A stretch of DNA of 64,000 bases from Hymenobacter mellowenesis. GTDB taxonomy: Bacteria > Bacteroidota > Bacteroidia > Cytophagales > Hymenobacteraceae. Shown piece by piece: positions 37,713 to 46,485 of this stretch (positions are counted from its first letter, which is position 1; every line of letters begins with the position of its first letter). Where the stretch lies: NCBI RefSeq assembly GCF_030581005.1, contig NZ_JAUQSX010000005.1:186001-250000 (forward strand). Direction: 5' to 3'. The notes under the pieces were generated by a model. The model did no database searches. It was not told where the DNA came from and saw nothing but the letters and a program-made list of their open reading frames with translations. Both the position numbers and the translations under genes were made by a program.

Positions 37713-37812
37713 AAACGTCATGCTGAGCGCAGTCGAAGCATCTCTACCGCGCAACTAATCAAAGGGAATAGTATTGCAGTAGAAATGCTTCGGCTGCGCT
37801 CAGCATGACGTT
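37713..37812. repeat. Long hairpin repeat, family A, between mutA and mutB
   Basis: AACGTCATGCTGAGCGCAGT... pairs with ...GGCTGCGCTCAGCATGACGTT, arms about 31 bases with two or three mismatches. Same core as 3140, 32241 and 45742. Confidence 0.88.
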
Positions 37813-37833
37813 CTGGGATTTATTATGCGACGG

Positions 37834-39615
37834 CTACCGTCCCTGCAGCCGGGCCAGCACCTGCTCCGTGGTGTAGCCCTGCACCTTCATTTCCTTGAAG
37901 CCAAACACGCGCACGGCTTCGTGCAAAGTAGCCATGTCGGACGAGAGCAGAGCCGGCGGAATGAAGTGCTGCTTCTCGTTCGGAATCTGATAGATGAAGC
38001 GGGCAAACTTCTGAAACTGCTCGGGCGTGGCGTACATCAGCGTGGCCTCCTCGGGCGAGGAATATAGCAACGACAGCGTGCCCGGCGGGTGGCTGGCCGC
38101 TATTTCGGGCCGCTCGTGCGGCAGCAGCGTCTGGATAAAATTTTCCAGAATAATCTGATTGGTGTTCGAGCCCAGCAGCACCACGGCGGCGCGCTTGCTC
38201 TTCTTCTCGCGGCGCTCGAAATGCAGAGCCGTGGCCAGGCGCAGCACCTCGGTGGGGTAGGCCGCCCGCGTCACATCGAAGGCCGAGGAGCGCAGCAGCT
38301 TTTTGGGGTGGAAGCTAAATTGCTCTTGCGCTTGCTGGAAGCGGTTGGTGCCCACCACCACCTGCTGGCCGCTGGCAATGCGTCGGAAGGTTTCGGTGGT
38401 CACGGCCTTGATTTCCTCCAGCATCAGCCCGCGCGCCGCCGGCAGTCCGCCGGCCGCCTCCAGGCGCTGAAACTGCAGCCAGGCTTCCTGGGCCAGCTGG
38501 TCGGTGAGGGTTTCGAGGTAGTAAGAGCCGGCGGCGGGGTCCTGCACCCGGCCCAGGCTGGCTTCTTCGCGCAGCAGCACCGAGAGGTTGCGCGCCAGCC
38601 GGCCCGAGAAGTCGTTGGCCTCGGCAAACAGCGCGTCGAATGGCGCCACGCTCAGCGAGTCGGCGCCGCCCAGCACGGCGCTCATGGCCTCGGTGGTGTG
38701 GCGCAGCAGGTTGGTGTGCGGGTCGAGGGTCGTGAGCGTCCACGAAGAAGTAGCCGCATGAATGCGCAGATTGGCATTGAGCGCCGCCGGCAGGCCGAAG
38801 CCGTGTAGCAGCGTGGCCCACAGCTGGCGCAGGGCCCGCAGCTTGGCCAGCTCGGGGAAGTAGCTTGGGGCCACAGCCAGGTGCACGTGCAGCGTAGCCG
38901 CCACTTGCGCGGCGCTGATTTCCTCGTTTGGCAGCTCGGCCAGCAGGGCGGCGGCGGTATTCAGCGTGAAGGCCAACTGTTGCGCGATGGTCGCGCCGCG
39001 GTTGCCAAAAAAGGCGCCGTTCACGGCCAGCGCCCGGAAATCGGGCATGCCCGTGGTGAGGCTCACGCAGCGGCGTAGGGCCGTGCGGTAATCGGCCAAC
39101 TCGGCGCCTTCGGGCACGGGGCCGGGCGCAAAGCGCAGGAAGCCGCGCAGCGCCGTGCCGGGCACCGTTTCGACCAGCTGGCTGAGCAGGGCGTCGGGGC
39201 CGCCCGTCACGGTGTAGCCAATGAAGGTGCGGGCCAACGGCAGCCGCTCGGCCAGATAGTGCACGGCGAATGCTGCAGCATCGGCCAGAATAAAGTGGAT
39301 GCCATCGGCGCCGTTGGCCAGCGCCGCGGCGGCCTGGTCGATTTGCTCGCGGCCTTCGCCGGCCGGCACTTGCAGCGTGGGCACGTTCAGCCAAGGGGCC
39401 ACGGGGTGGGGCAGGGGCGCGGGGGCGCCGCCTAGGGCCGCCAAGGCCTCGCGGTGGTAAAAGGGCTCCACGCTGAAGCCATCGGGCAGGGGCCAGCGCA
39501 GGGTGGCCGGGTCCTGGCCTTTGAGGTCGCGGGCCAGGCGGGCCTGCCACTCGGCGGTGGTCACGGCCGGAAATTCAGCAAAAGAAACGGGGGGCGCGAC
39601 CGGGGTATCGGACAT
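37834..39615 (-). CDS. mutA: Methylmalonyl-CoA mutase small subunit
   Basis: 593 residues from ATG 39615 (MSDTPVAPPVSFAEF). The frame stays open for another 1.5 kb upstream over an opposite-strand gene and was cut back. The barrel features parallel those of MutB (RDLKGQDPATLRWPLPDG, TSSWTLTTLDPHTNLLRHTTEA, ADSLSVAPFDALF). The C-terminal domain lacks a D-x-H-x-x-G motif, as expected for the non-B12-binding subunit. Upstream of mutB. Confidence 0.94.
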   Translation of the reverse strand: MSDTPVAPPVSFAEFPAVTTAEWQARLARDLKGQDPATLRWPLPDGFSVEPFYHREALAALGGAPAPLPHPVAPWLNVPTLQVPAGEGREQIDQAAAALANGADGIHFILADAAAFAVHYLAERLPLARTFIGYTVTGGPDALLSQLVETVPGTALRGFLRFAPGPVPEGAELADYRTALRRCVSLTTGMPDFRALAVNGAFFGNRGATIAQQLAFTLNTAAALLAELPNEEISAAQVAATLHVHLAVAPSYFPELAKLRALRQLWATLLHGFGLPAALNANLRIHAATSSWTLTTLDPHTNLLRHTTEAMSAVLGGADSLSVAPFDALFAEANDFSGRLARNLSVLLREEASLGRVQDPAAGSYYLETLTDQLAQEAWLQFQRLEAAGGLPAARGLMLEEIKAVTTETFRRIASGQQVVVGTNRFQQAQEQFSFHPKKLLRSSAFDVTRAAYPTEVLRLATALHFERREKKSKRAAVVLLGSNTNQIILENFIQTLLPHERPEIAASHPPGTLSLLYSSPEEATLMYATPEQFQKFARFIYQIPNEKQHFIPPALLSSDMATLHEAVRVFGFKEMKVQGYTTEQVLARLQGR

Positions 39616-39801
39616 AAAGGCTTTTCGTAGCAAGTAGGATGCCGCTGCACCACTTCGGGCAACTGGCATCACCCAAAATAGGCCGAAAGATACCGCCTTG
39701 CCCTGAGAAAAGCCGACGTCAAGGTTGTTGCTGCCGTAGCTTTGTCGGCTGCTGCCATGCCGGGCGATACAATCTCGTGTTCCATTGCGCTGGTCTTGAC
39801 G

Positions 39802-41058
39802 ATGAACAAGTCCCTGTTGTTTGCTGGTTGCGGTTTGTTTGGCGGGCTGCTGGCTGCGCCGGTGCAGGCCCAGACTAATTTCGCGCCCGGCTACGTGCTG
39901 CCGGCCACCGGCGACACCCTGCGCGGCGAAGTGGATTTGCGGGAGGGCCGGCTCAGTGCGCGGCGCTGTCGGTTCCGGCCCACCGCCTCGGCCGACGTCA
40001 TCACCTACGAGCCGCAGCAAGTGCGCGGCTACGGTTTCAGCGCTCCGCAACGGCACTACCGCACCATGGCAGTGGCGGTGGATGAAACCGCCGCGCAACA
40101 GCCGGTTTTTCTGGAAGTATTGGTGGACGGCCCCGCAAGCCTGTATTTCCTGCGCGACGGCGAGAAGCGCGATGAATATTTTGTGGGCCTGGCCAACCAG
40201 CCCTTGGCCCTGCTCCGGCACGGCATGGTGCAAGTATCGCGCAACGGCGAAACGAGCACGGCCATGGACACGGGCTACCGCAACACGCTCCGCGCAGCCC
40301 TTGCCGACTGCCCGGCGGTAGAAAAAAAGCTGTCCACCCTGCTGTTTCAGGAAAGTGCCCTGCTGAATGTGGTCACTACCTACAACGCCGACTGCCGCGG
40401 CTACCGCGCTGCCCGGGCCCGTCAGTCTACCGCCGCCGCGGTACACCTCACCGTGGGCCTGCTGCTGGGGGCCGCCCGGCATACCGTGGCGTATGAAGGT
40501 TTTCCTTTCGGCGGCGGGGCCGTCACCAAAAACACCTCCACGGGCCTGGCCATCGGGCCCGTTTTCCAGTTCAGCTCGGCCCGCGTGAGCCAGCGCGTTT
40601 CCCTGGTAGCCTCGCTGCTTTACGAGCCGGAAAAATACGAAATCAGCCCGGGCCCGGGCAGCCAGATGAGTCCCAATGCCCGGATTCACTTCGATTTCGC
40701 CTATCTGCGCCTGCCGCTGATGGTGCGCTACACCTACCCACGCGGGAAAGTAGTGCCCTTGGCCGAAGCCGGCCTGACGGTGGCCTACGCCCTGAAAACC
40801 GACGTTTCTTCGGGTATCATCGCCAACGGGCAGTACACGGCCTACCCGGGGCCCATTACCGATATCGTGAAAGGAGCCTGTACATCGGTCCAGATAGGCT
40901 ACGGGGCGGGCGTCGGCGTCGGCACCCATGCCATGGGCGGCCGCGCCGTGGCCCTGCTGCTGCGTGCCGAACGCACCAACGGCTTCACCGATGCGGCCGA
41001 TGTTAGAACGTCCACGGTTCATCTTTATGGGCTTTTCACCATTGACCTCACCAAATAA
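39802..41058 (+). CDS. Predicted outer-membrane beta-barrel protein with N-terminal domain
   Basis: 418 residues from ATG 39802; earlier in-frame starts lie before the signal peptide (SLLFAGCGLFGGLLAAPVQAQ). The first half has a GDTLRGEVDLREG segment often seen in Cytophagales proteins, the second half a 200-residue barrel (LGAARHTVAYEGFPFGGG, FDFAYLRLPLMVRYTYPRG, GVGVGTHAMGG) of the PorT-like type. It ends in a strand TVHLYGLFTIDLTK. Function unknown. Confidence 0.65.
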   Translation: MNKSLLFAGCGLFGGLLAAPVQAQTNFAPGYVLPATGDTLRGEVDLREGRLSARRCRFRPTASADVITYEPQQVRGYGFSAPQRHYRTMAVAVDETAAQQPVFLEVLVDGPASLYFLRDGEKRDEYFVGLANQPLALLRHGMVQVSRNGETSTAMDTGYRNTLRAALADCPAVEKKLSTLLFQESALLNVVTTYNADCRGYRAARARQSTAAAVHLTVGLLLGAARHTVAYEGFPFGGGAVTKNTSTGLAIGPVFQFSSARVSQRVSLVASLLYEPEKYEISPGPGSQMSPNARIHFDFAYLRLPLMVRYTYPRGKVVPLAEAGLTVAYALKTDVSSGIIANGQYTAYPGPITDIVKGACTSVQIGYGAGVGVGTHAMGGRAVALLLRAERTNGFTDAADVRTSTVHLYGLFTIDLTK

Positions 41059-41119
41059 GCGGCTGGCCGCGTTCAAAGCATTGCCGTTGTCGTTATTTAT
41101 GTCACTTGTTTTTTCACTG

Positions 41120-41878
41120 ATGCGTCGTTCAGGTTTCCGATTGTCGGCCTCCCTTTTTCTGGCCCTCGCCACCGGCTGCCAGCGCGCGGCCTACGCCCCC
41201 ACGGCCCATTTCGCGCCCGTCACCAGCCAGCCCGTGGGCAAAACCCAGGCCGAGGACCCGGCCGTAGCGGCCCTCATCGCGCCCTACCACGACAAGGTGG
41301 TGGCCCAAATGACGGAAGTGCTAGGCACCGCCCCGGCCGGCCTCGTCAAGGCGCCCGGCGAAAACCCGCTGTCCAACTTCGTGGCCGACCTGCAGCGCGT
41401 GCGCGCCAGCAAGGAGCTGAAGGAGCCCGTGGCGTTGGGCGTGATGACCAACGGCGGCCTGCGCGCCGGCTTCGCGCCCGGGCCCGTCACGCTGGGCTCG
41501 GTGTTTGAGCTGATGCCGTTTGAGAACGAGCTGGTGGTGCTCGACGCGCCCGGCCCGGTGGTGCAGCAGCTGTTCGACTACGCCGCGCACATCAAAATGG
41601 CCGTGTCCGGCGCCACCTACACCGTCACCTTCGACGGCATGCCCAAGGACATTCGCATCGGCGGCCAGCCCTTCGACGTGAACGACGCCCGCACCTATCC
41701 CATCGCCATTTCCGATTACCTAGCTACCGGCGGCGACAACATGGTGTTCTTCAAATCAATCGTGCCCCGCCACACCAACGTGCTGCTCCGCACCGCCATC
41801 GCCGATTACATCCGCGACCTCACCAAAGCCGGCCAGCCCGTGGCGGCCCGCATCGAAGGCCGGGTGAAAGCTAATTAA
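41120..41878 (+). CDS. 5'-nucleotidase C-terminal-domain lipoprotein
   Basis: 252 residues from ATG 41120; ATG 41099 is also possible. Signal with lipobox LALATGC. The mature protein is the substrate-binding half of a UshA-type 5'-nucleotidase: NPLSNFVADLQRVRA, VMTNGGLRAGFAPG, SVFELMPFENELVVLDAPG, YPIAISDYLATGGDNMVFF. The metal-binding half is encoded by the next gene, so the usual single protein is split with its halves in reversed order. Confidence 0.88.
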   Translation: MRRSGFRLSASLFLALATGCQRAAYAPTAHFAPVTSQPVGKTQAEDPAVAALIAPYHDKVVAQMTEVLGTAPAGLVKAPGENPLSNFVADLQRVRASKELKEPVALGVMTNGGLRAGFAPGPVTLGSVFELMPFENELVVLDAPGPVVQQLFDYAAHIKMAVSGATYTVTFDGMPKDIRIGGQPFDVNDARTYPIAISDYLATGGDNMVFFKSIVPRHTNVLLRTAIADYIRDLTKAGQPVAARIEGRVKAN

Positions 41879-41880
41879 TC

Positions 41881-41976
41881 AATGAGGAATGAAGAATGAG
41901 GAATGAAGAATTGGCAGTTGAGACAGTTCTGACAATCCTCCCCAAATTCTTCATTCCTCATTCTTCATTCCTCATT
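41881..41976. repeat. Hairpin repeat built of GAGGAATGAAGAAT units (family E)
   Basis: Two 32-base arms (41881-41912 and 41945-41976) are perfect complements, and each arm contains a tandem ATGAGGAATGAAG unit. It separates the two nucleotidase halves and ends six bases before the ATG at 41983. Confidence 0.88.
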
Positions 41977-41982
41977 AAAAAT

Positions 41983-42921
41983 ATGAAGCGCCGCGAATTT
42001 CTCCGCAATTCCCTCCTCGGCACCGCCGGCCTCACCGTGCTGAGCGGCTTGGCCAATTCGGCCGAAGCCGCCGCTACCGCCAAGGCTCCGCTCAAGCTCA
42101 CCATCCTGCACACCAACGACATGCACTCGCGCATCGAGCCCTTCCCCGACAACGGCGGGCAGTGGGCCGGGCTGGGCGGCATGGCGCGGCGCGCGGCCCT
42201 CATCAAGGACATTCGCAGCAAGGAGGCCAACGTGCTGCTGCTCGACTCGGGCGACATCTTCCAGGGCACGCCTTACTTCAACTTCTTCGGCGGCGAGCTG
42301 GAATACAAGCTCATGAGCCAGATGGGCTATGACGCCAGCACCCTCGGCAACCACGACTTCGACAACGGCCTTGAAGGCCTGCAGCGCCAGCTGCCCAACG
42401 CCACCTTCCCCTTCCTCATCGCTAACTACGACTTCTCGAAAACGCCGCTGGCCGGCCGCTTCGCGCCTTATAAAGTGTTTGAGAAGCAGGGCATCCGCAT
42501 CGGCGTGTTCGGGCTGGGCATCGAGCTGGCCGGGCTGGTGGCCGATAAGAATTTCGGCCAGACCGTGTACCTTGACCCCGTGACTACGGCCAAGGAAATG
42601 GCCGCCCGACTGCGCGGCCCCGAGCGTTGCGACTTGGTTATCTGCCTCTCGCATCTCGGCTACAAGTACGAAAACGCCAAGCTCGACGACCGCAAGCTCG
42701 CGGCCCAGGTTTCCGGTATCGACCTCATACTGGGCGGCCACACCCATACGTTCATGGATGCGCCCGAGCCCATCGCCAGCCCCGACGGCCACGCCACGCT
42801 CATCAACCAGGTGGGCTGGTCGGGTATCAATCTGGGAAGGTTGGATTATGAGTTTTCAGTAAAAAATAAACGGGCCGGCCTGGCAAGCGCTTCCGTAGTG
42901 CCGGTTCGGGCAGCCTGCTAA
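41983..42921 (+). CDS. Metallophosphatase half of a 5'-nucleotidase (Tat signal)
   Basis: 312 residues. The N-terminus MKRREFLRNSLLGTAGLTVL is a twin-arginine signal. The dinuclear-metal motifs are LHTNDMHSRIEPF, LLDSGDIFQGTP, TLGNHDFDNG and GGHTHTF. It should hydrolyse nucleotides or similar phosphoesters outside the cytoplasm together with the lipoprotein at 41120. The start after the hairpin fits the Tat signal; the in-frame stretch before it is repeat-derived. Confidence 0.93.
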   Translation: MKRREFLRNSLLGTAGLTVLSGLANSAEAAATAKAPLKLTILHTNDMHSRIEPFPDNGGQWAGLGGMARRAALIKDIRSKEANVLLLDSGDIFQGTPYFNFFGGELEYKLMSQMGYDASTLGNHDFDNGLEGLQRQLPNATFPFLIANYDFSKTPLAGRFAPYKVFEKQGIRIGVFGLGIELAGLVADKNFGQTVYLDPVTTAKEMAARLRGPERCDLVICLSHLGYKYENAKLDDRKLAAQVSGIDLILGGHTHTFMDAPEPIASPDGHATLINQVGWSGINLGRLDYEFSVKNKRAGLASASVVPVRAAC

Positions 42922-43073
42922 AAGCACGACATAAACAAGGGCTTTTCGGCTTTTTTAAGTGCGAAGTTTTCCACAATTTTGTCCCCCTCTAAAAAATAAC
43001 GCTCCTTTAGCGGAGCTGTTTTGGTCATTGATTTTGCTGCCGGCTCGTGCCGGATTATTGTCTCAATACGCTC
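42922..43073. other. dnaA upstream region
   Basis: AT-rich, with one DnaA-box-like site (TTTTCCACA at 42966-42974, one mismatch to TTATCCACA) and an oligo-T/A stretch. A single box does not establish an origin; it may be part of dnaA autoregulation. Confidence 0.35.
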
Positions 43074-44642
43074 ATGCTCAAGGATTTTCGCACGGTTTGG
43101 GCTGGCTGCTTGCGCAGCATCTCGGCGGAAATCGGGGAGCAGAGCTTTAAGACGTGGTTTCAGCCCATTGTGCCGGTCGAGCTCAAGGGTAACGTGCTGA
43201 CCATTCAGGTGCCCAGCGCCTATTTCTACGATTGGCTGGAGGAGCATTACGTGGACGAGCTGCGCCGCGCCCTCTTCCAGCAGCTGGGCTCCGAAGGCCG
43301 CTTGGAGTACAGCGTGGTGGTGGACCAGGGCAACTCGCAGTCGCAGCCCAAAACGCTGCACCTGCCCCCGCCCCGCAAAGCCGCCGCCCCCGACCCGCGC
43401 GATGCGCCCCAGCCGCAGGCCCCCGCGCCCGCCCCGGCCCCCAACCCGCTGGCCGGCAGCGCACGGGCCGCCTCGGCCCGCTACGTGAACTCCAGCGCCG
43501 TGCGGCCCGTGCAGCGCAGTCACTTCGGCACCAACGCCCTGGCCGGCGCCGAAACGCTGGCCCCGCCGCGCAATCCCTTCGACACGGCCCGCCCGATGGA
43601 CGGCAACATCGTGCCCTCGCAGCTCAACGGCTCCTACACCTTCGACAATTACATCGAGGGCGACTGCAACCGCCTGGCCCGCTCGGCCGGCCTCGCGGTG
43701 GCCAACAAGCCCGGCACCACCAGCTTCAACCCGCTGATGGTGTACGGCGGCGTGGGCCTGGGCAAAACGCATCTGGTGCAGGCCATCGGCAACCACATCA
43801 AGGCTACTTCGCCGGAGCGGTTCGTGCTCTACGTATCGGCCGAGAAGTTTACTAACCAGTTCATCGACAGCGTGCAGCGCGCGCAGGTGCAGGATTTCGC
43901 GAACTTCTATTTGCAGGTGGATGCCCTGATTCTGGACGACGTGCAGTTTCTGGCCAACAAGGGCAAGACGCAGGAGATGTTCTTCCACATCTTCAACCAC
44001 TTGCACCAGTCGGGCAAGCAGATTGTGATGACCTCGGACCGGCCGCCCAAGGACCTGCTGGGCCTGGAAGACCGCCTGCTGAACCGCTTCAAGTGGGGCC
44101 TGACGGCCGACGTGCAAAGCCCGGATTTCGAGACGCGCGTGGCCATCATCCGCAACAAGATGGAGCAGGACGGCATCGACATTCCGCCGGACCACGTGGT
44201 GGACTACCTCGCCAACTCGGTGCACACCAACGTGCGCGAGCTGGAAGGCGTCATCGCCTCGCTGGTGGCCCAGAGCAGCCTGAGCCGCCGCGACATCGAC
44301 TTGGAGATGGTGAAGCAGGCCCTGCGCCACATCATCGAGGAAGTGGAAGCCGAGGTCAACCTTGACTTCATTCAGAAGACTGTGGCCGCTTATTTCAACA
44401 TTTCGGTTGATTTGCTGAAGGACAAGACGCGCAAGAAGGAAGTGGTGACGGCCCGGCAGGTGGCCATGTACTTTGCCAAGCACCATACCTCGCACACGCT
44501 GAAAACCATTGGTTTCCACTTCGGCGGCCGCGACCATACCACCGTCATGCACTCGGTGCAAACCGTGTCGGATTTGGTGGATTCGGACAAGAAATTCCGC
44601 GACCAAGTAGACGAGTTGCGGAAGAAGTTCGCCAAGAAATAG
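43074..44642 (+). CDS. dnaA: Chromosomal replication initiator DnaA
   Basis: 522 residues from ATG 43074. Domain I (residues 1-85, WFQPIVPVEL), a Pro/Ala-rich linker of about 90 residues that is long for DnaA, the AAA+ domain with GGVGLGKTHLV and LILDDVQFLANKGK (Walker A and B), and the C-terminal DNA-binding FGGRDHTTVMHSVQTV. It opens the replication origin. The start fits MLKDFRTVWAGCL; an upstream in-frame start adds nine residues. Confidence 0.97.
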   Translation: MLKDFRTVWAGCLRSISAEIGEQSFKTWFQPIVPVELKGNVLTIQVPSAYFYDWLEEHYVDELRRALFQQLGSEGRLEYSVVVDQGNSQSQPKTLHLPPPRKAAAPDPRDAPQPQAPAPAPAPNPLAGSARAASARYVNSSAVRPVQRSHFGTNALAGAETLAPPRNPFDTARPMDGNIVPSQLNGSYTFDNYIEGDCNRLARSAGLAVANKPGTTSFNPLMVYGGVGLGKTHLVQAIGNHIKATSPERFVLYVSAEKFTNQFIDSVQRAQVQDFANFYLQVDALILDDVQFLANKGKTQEMFFHIFNHLHQSGKQIVMTSDRPPKDLLGLEDRLLNRFKWGLTADVQSPDFETRVAIIRNKMEQDGIDIPPDHVVDYLANSVHTNVRELEGVIASLVAQSSLSRRDIDLEMVKQALRHIIEEVEAEVNLDFIQKTVAAYFNISVDLLKDKTRKKEVVTARQVAMYFAKHHTSHTLKTIGFHFGGRDHTTVMHSVQTVSDLVDSDKKFRDQVDELRKKFAKK

Positions 44643-44669
44643 GGGCACCTATTTCCGGGGCGGCCGCGT

Positions 44670-44677
44670 TACATTTG
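44670..44677 (+). promoter_or_regulatory. Candidate -7 box for the Uma2 gene
   Basis: TACATTTG(GG) matches TAnnTTTG, 16 bases before the ATG at 44694, giving a leader of about ten bases. Confidence 0.5.
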
Positions 44678-44693
44678 GGAAAACCTTCGCCTT

Positions 44694-45170
44694 ATGGAAA
44701 CCCTTGCCCCGGAAATTTCCGACTACGAGCTCGAACGCGGAAAGCCCATGCCCAGCTTCAATCACAGCGCTATTCAGGCTAACCTGATTTTCGAGTTGAA
44801 AACCCGCTACCGGGAGCAATTCCGATTCTTGTCAGAAGTCAACGTTGCTATCGCGGGACGGGTGATGGTGCCTGATATCGGTATCTTCCCCCAAATGGCC
44901 CTTGATATGGCCAATGACAGCATCGTTGTGCAGCAAATGCCGCTGACGACTATCGAAATTCTCTCGCCCTCACAGGCATTGAGCGAATTAATTGGCAAAG
45001 CCAATGCGTATTTCCAGGCCGGGGTGAAATCCTGCTGGATTGTGCTGCCCGAAGTGAGCGGCATTTTTGTGTATGCGGCTCCGGGCAAGTACACGTTTTT
45101 CCACGATGGCGAAATACTTATCGACCCGGCTACGAGCATTGAATTGCCGCTCGCGCCACTGTTTGAGTAG
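44694..45170 (+). CDS. Uma2-family PD-(D/E)XK-like nuclease
   Basis: 158 residues, a single Uma2 domain: YELERGKPMPSFNHSAIQAN, VMVPDIGIFPQ, LTTIEILSPSQALSELIGKANAY (in two parts) and GVKSCWIVLPEVSGIFVY. The fold is restriction-endonuclease-like, with D in VPDI and E in EILSP as candidate metal ligands. Uma2 genes are often multicopy in some bacteria and their role is unclear; DNA cleavage has not been shown for most. Confidence 0.85.
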   Translation: METLAPEISDYELERGKPMPSFNHSAIQANLIFELKTRYREQFRFLSEVNVAIAGRVMVPDIGIFPQMALDMANDSIVVQQMPLTTIEILSPSQALSELIGKANAYFQAGVKSCWIVLPEVSGIFVYAAPGKYTFFHDGEILIDPATSIELPLAPLFE

Positions 45171-45173
45171 AAG

Positions 45174-45668
45174 TTAGGCGGCTGCCGTCGGGCTTACTTC
45201 CTGCAGGGGCACGTTGTGCTTGGCAGCAAAGTCGCGCACCTGCTCGCGGAAGCTCATTTTGCGGCGCTTGCCTTTCACTTCGCGCAGGTTGAGGGCGTAG
45301 ATTTCACCGTCTTTCTGGCGCACGCGCAGCACGGCGGGCTTGAGCTCAAGGGCGGCAATGTTTTCGGCGGCGAAGACCTGCTTGGGACGGAACAGGCCGT
45401 TCTTGTGCACGATGTAGCCGGGCGTAAATTCCAGGTAGCTTTGGGTGCCGAAGATGGGCGCGTTGTTGACCAGCACGTAGCCCAAGTATATCACGGTGAA
45501 GACCAGAAACACCCAGTGCAGGAAGTGAAAGTCCTGCGCGCCGGTGTTGCTCAGGATGCCGAACAGCACGTAGGCCAGCCAGAACAAGCCAATGGCGATT
45601 TGGCCCCAGAAGGAGATGCGGGAGTTGTTGGCGGGGCGAAGGCGGATGCGGGTGGTACCAGTGGGCAT
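45174..45668 (-). CDS. Hypothetical protein with two membrane helices and a PH-like tail
   Basis: 164 residues. Membrane segments near residues 20-38 (IAIGLFWLAYVLFGIL) and 48-67 (LHWVFLVFTVIYLGYVLV), followed by a PH-like region (YIVHKNGLFRPKQVFAAENI, LNLREVKGKRRKMSF). Its stop lies four bases from the Uma2 stop, convergent. Function unknown. Confidence 0.65.
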   Translation of the reverse strand: MPTGTTRIRLRPANNSRISFWGQIAIGLFWLAYVLFGILSNTGAQDFHFLHWVFLVFTVIYLGYVLVNNAPIFGTQSYLEFTPGYIVHKNGLFRPKQVFAAENIAALELKPAVLRVRQKDGEIYALNLREVKGKRRKMSFREQVRDFAAKHNVPLQEVSPTAAA

Positions 45669-45741
45669 AGCGACAAATTTAGTTGCTAGTTGTTAGTTGT
45701 CGGTTGTCAGGGACCGAAAAGAACGTTCCGGGTCGAAACCA

Positions 45742-45849
45742 GGAACGTCATGCTGAGCGCAGCCGAAGCATTTCGCGTGCATTAGTAAATCCTTTCGGTT
45801 GAATTACTTCGGCACGCGAGATGCTTCGACTACGCTCAGCATGACGTTC
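45742..45849. repeat. Long hairpin repeat, family A
   Basis: GAACGTCATGCTGAGCGCAG... pairs with ...ACTACGCTCAGCATGACGTTC, arms about 38 bases with three mismatches. It lies between two minus-strand genes. Confidence 0.88.
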
Positions 45850-45879
45850 TTTCTGGGCTCGATGAGTCAGCCGGACGCG

Positions 45880-46314
45880 CTAGCCGACAAACTTGGCTTC
45901 AAGCGTCATTTTGGGCACGGCGCTGAGCACTTTCGAGACGGGGCAGTTTTCCTTGGCGTCTTCGGCGTGCTTCTGGAAGTCGTCGGCGTTGATGTTGCCA
46001 CCGGTGACGTGGCCCTCGGTGCTCACGTGGATGTGCTCGATGACGGGGTGGCCGTTGTTGGGGTTCATCGACACGGTGCTGGTGGTTTTGATGCTCTCCA
46101 CCGTGTGGCCGTGCTTGGTGAGCACGCTGGTCAGGTACATGGTGTAGCAGCCGGCATGGGCCGCGCCGATGAGCTCTTCGGGGTTGGTACCCTGCTTGCC
46201 TTCGAAGCGGCTGCCAACGGAGTAGGGGGCGTTCAGCGCGCCGCTTTCGGTGGTGAGGATGCCGCTGCCTTTGATGTCGCCGGTCCAGGCGGCGGTGCCT
46301 TTGTGGTCTGCCAT
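45880..46314 (-). CDS. OsmC-family peroxiredoxin-like protein
   Basis: 144 residues from ATG 46314; the upstream frame is on the opposite strand of the GH3-like gene and was cut. OsmC features: GTNPEELIGAAHAGCYTMYL and ENCPVSKVL with the two catalytic cysteines. It should reduce organic hydroperoxides in the cytoplasm. Divergent from the GH3-like gene. Confidence 0.93.
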   Translation of the reverse strand: MADHKGTAAWTGDIKGSGILTTESGALNAPYSVGSRFEGKQGTNPEELIGAAHAGCYTMYLTSVLTKHGHTVESIKTTSTVSMNPNNGHPVIEHIHVSTEGHVTGGNINADDFQKHAEDAKENCPVSKVLSAVPKMTLEAKFVG

Positions 46315-46485
46315 GATGTGGTGAGGTGTGAAATGGTGAAATGGTGATTTTTGGAGCCGTGGCCACCGGGGCAGCCAGGCTTGGAAGCATAACGGCAGCA
46401 AGCTACTCAGGTTGCCCTGGCGGCCCAGGCCCCGCTCGGCCAACGTACCTTCGCAGCCCTTCCAACGGCCTTTTACTTCGGATTT

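Noticed and set aside
39616..41172. Open frame extending mutA upstream by about 519 codons
   Set aside because: It crosses a hydrophobic-signal-bearing gene on the other strand and has no mutase homology; ATG 39615 starts the recognisable protein.
42922..43073. Replication origin
   Set aside because: Only one DnaA-box-like site and no clear unwinding element; kept as a dnaA upstream region only.
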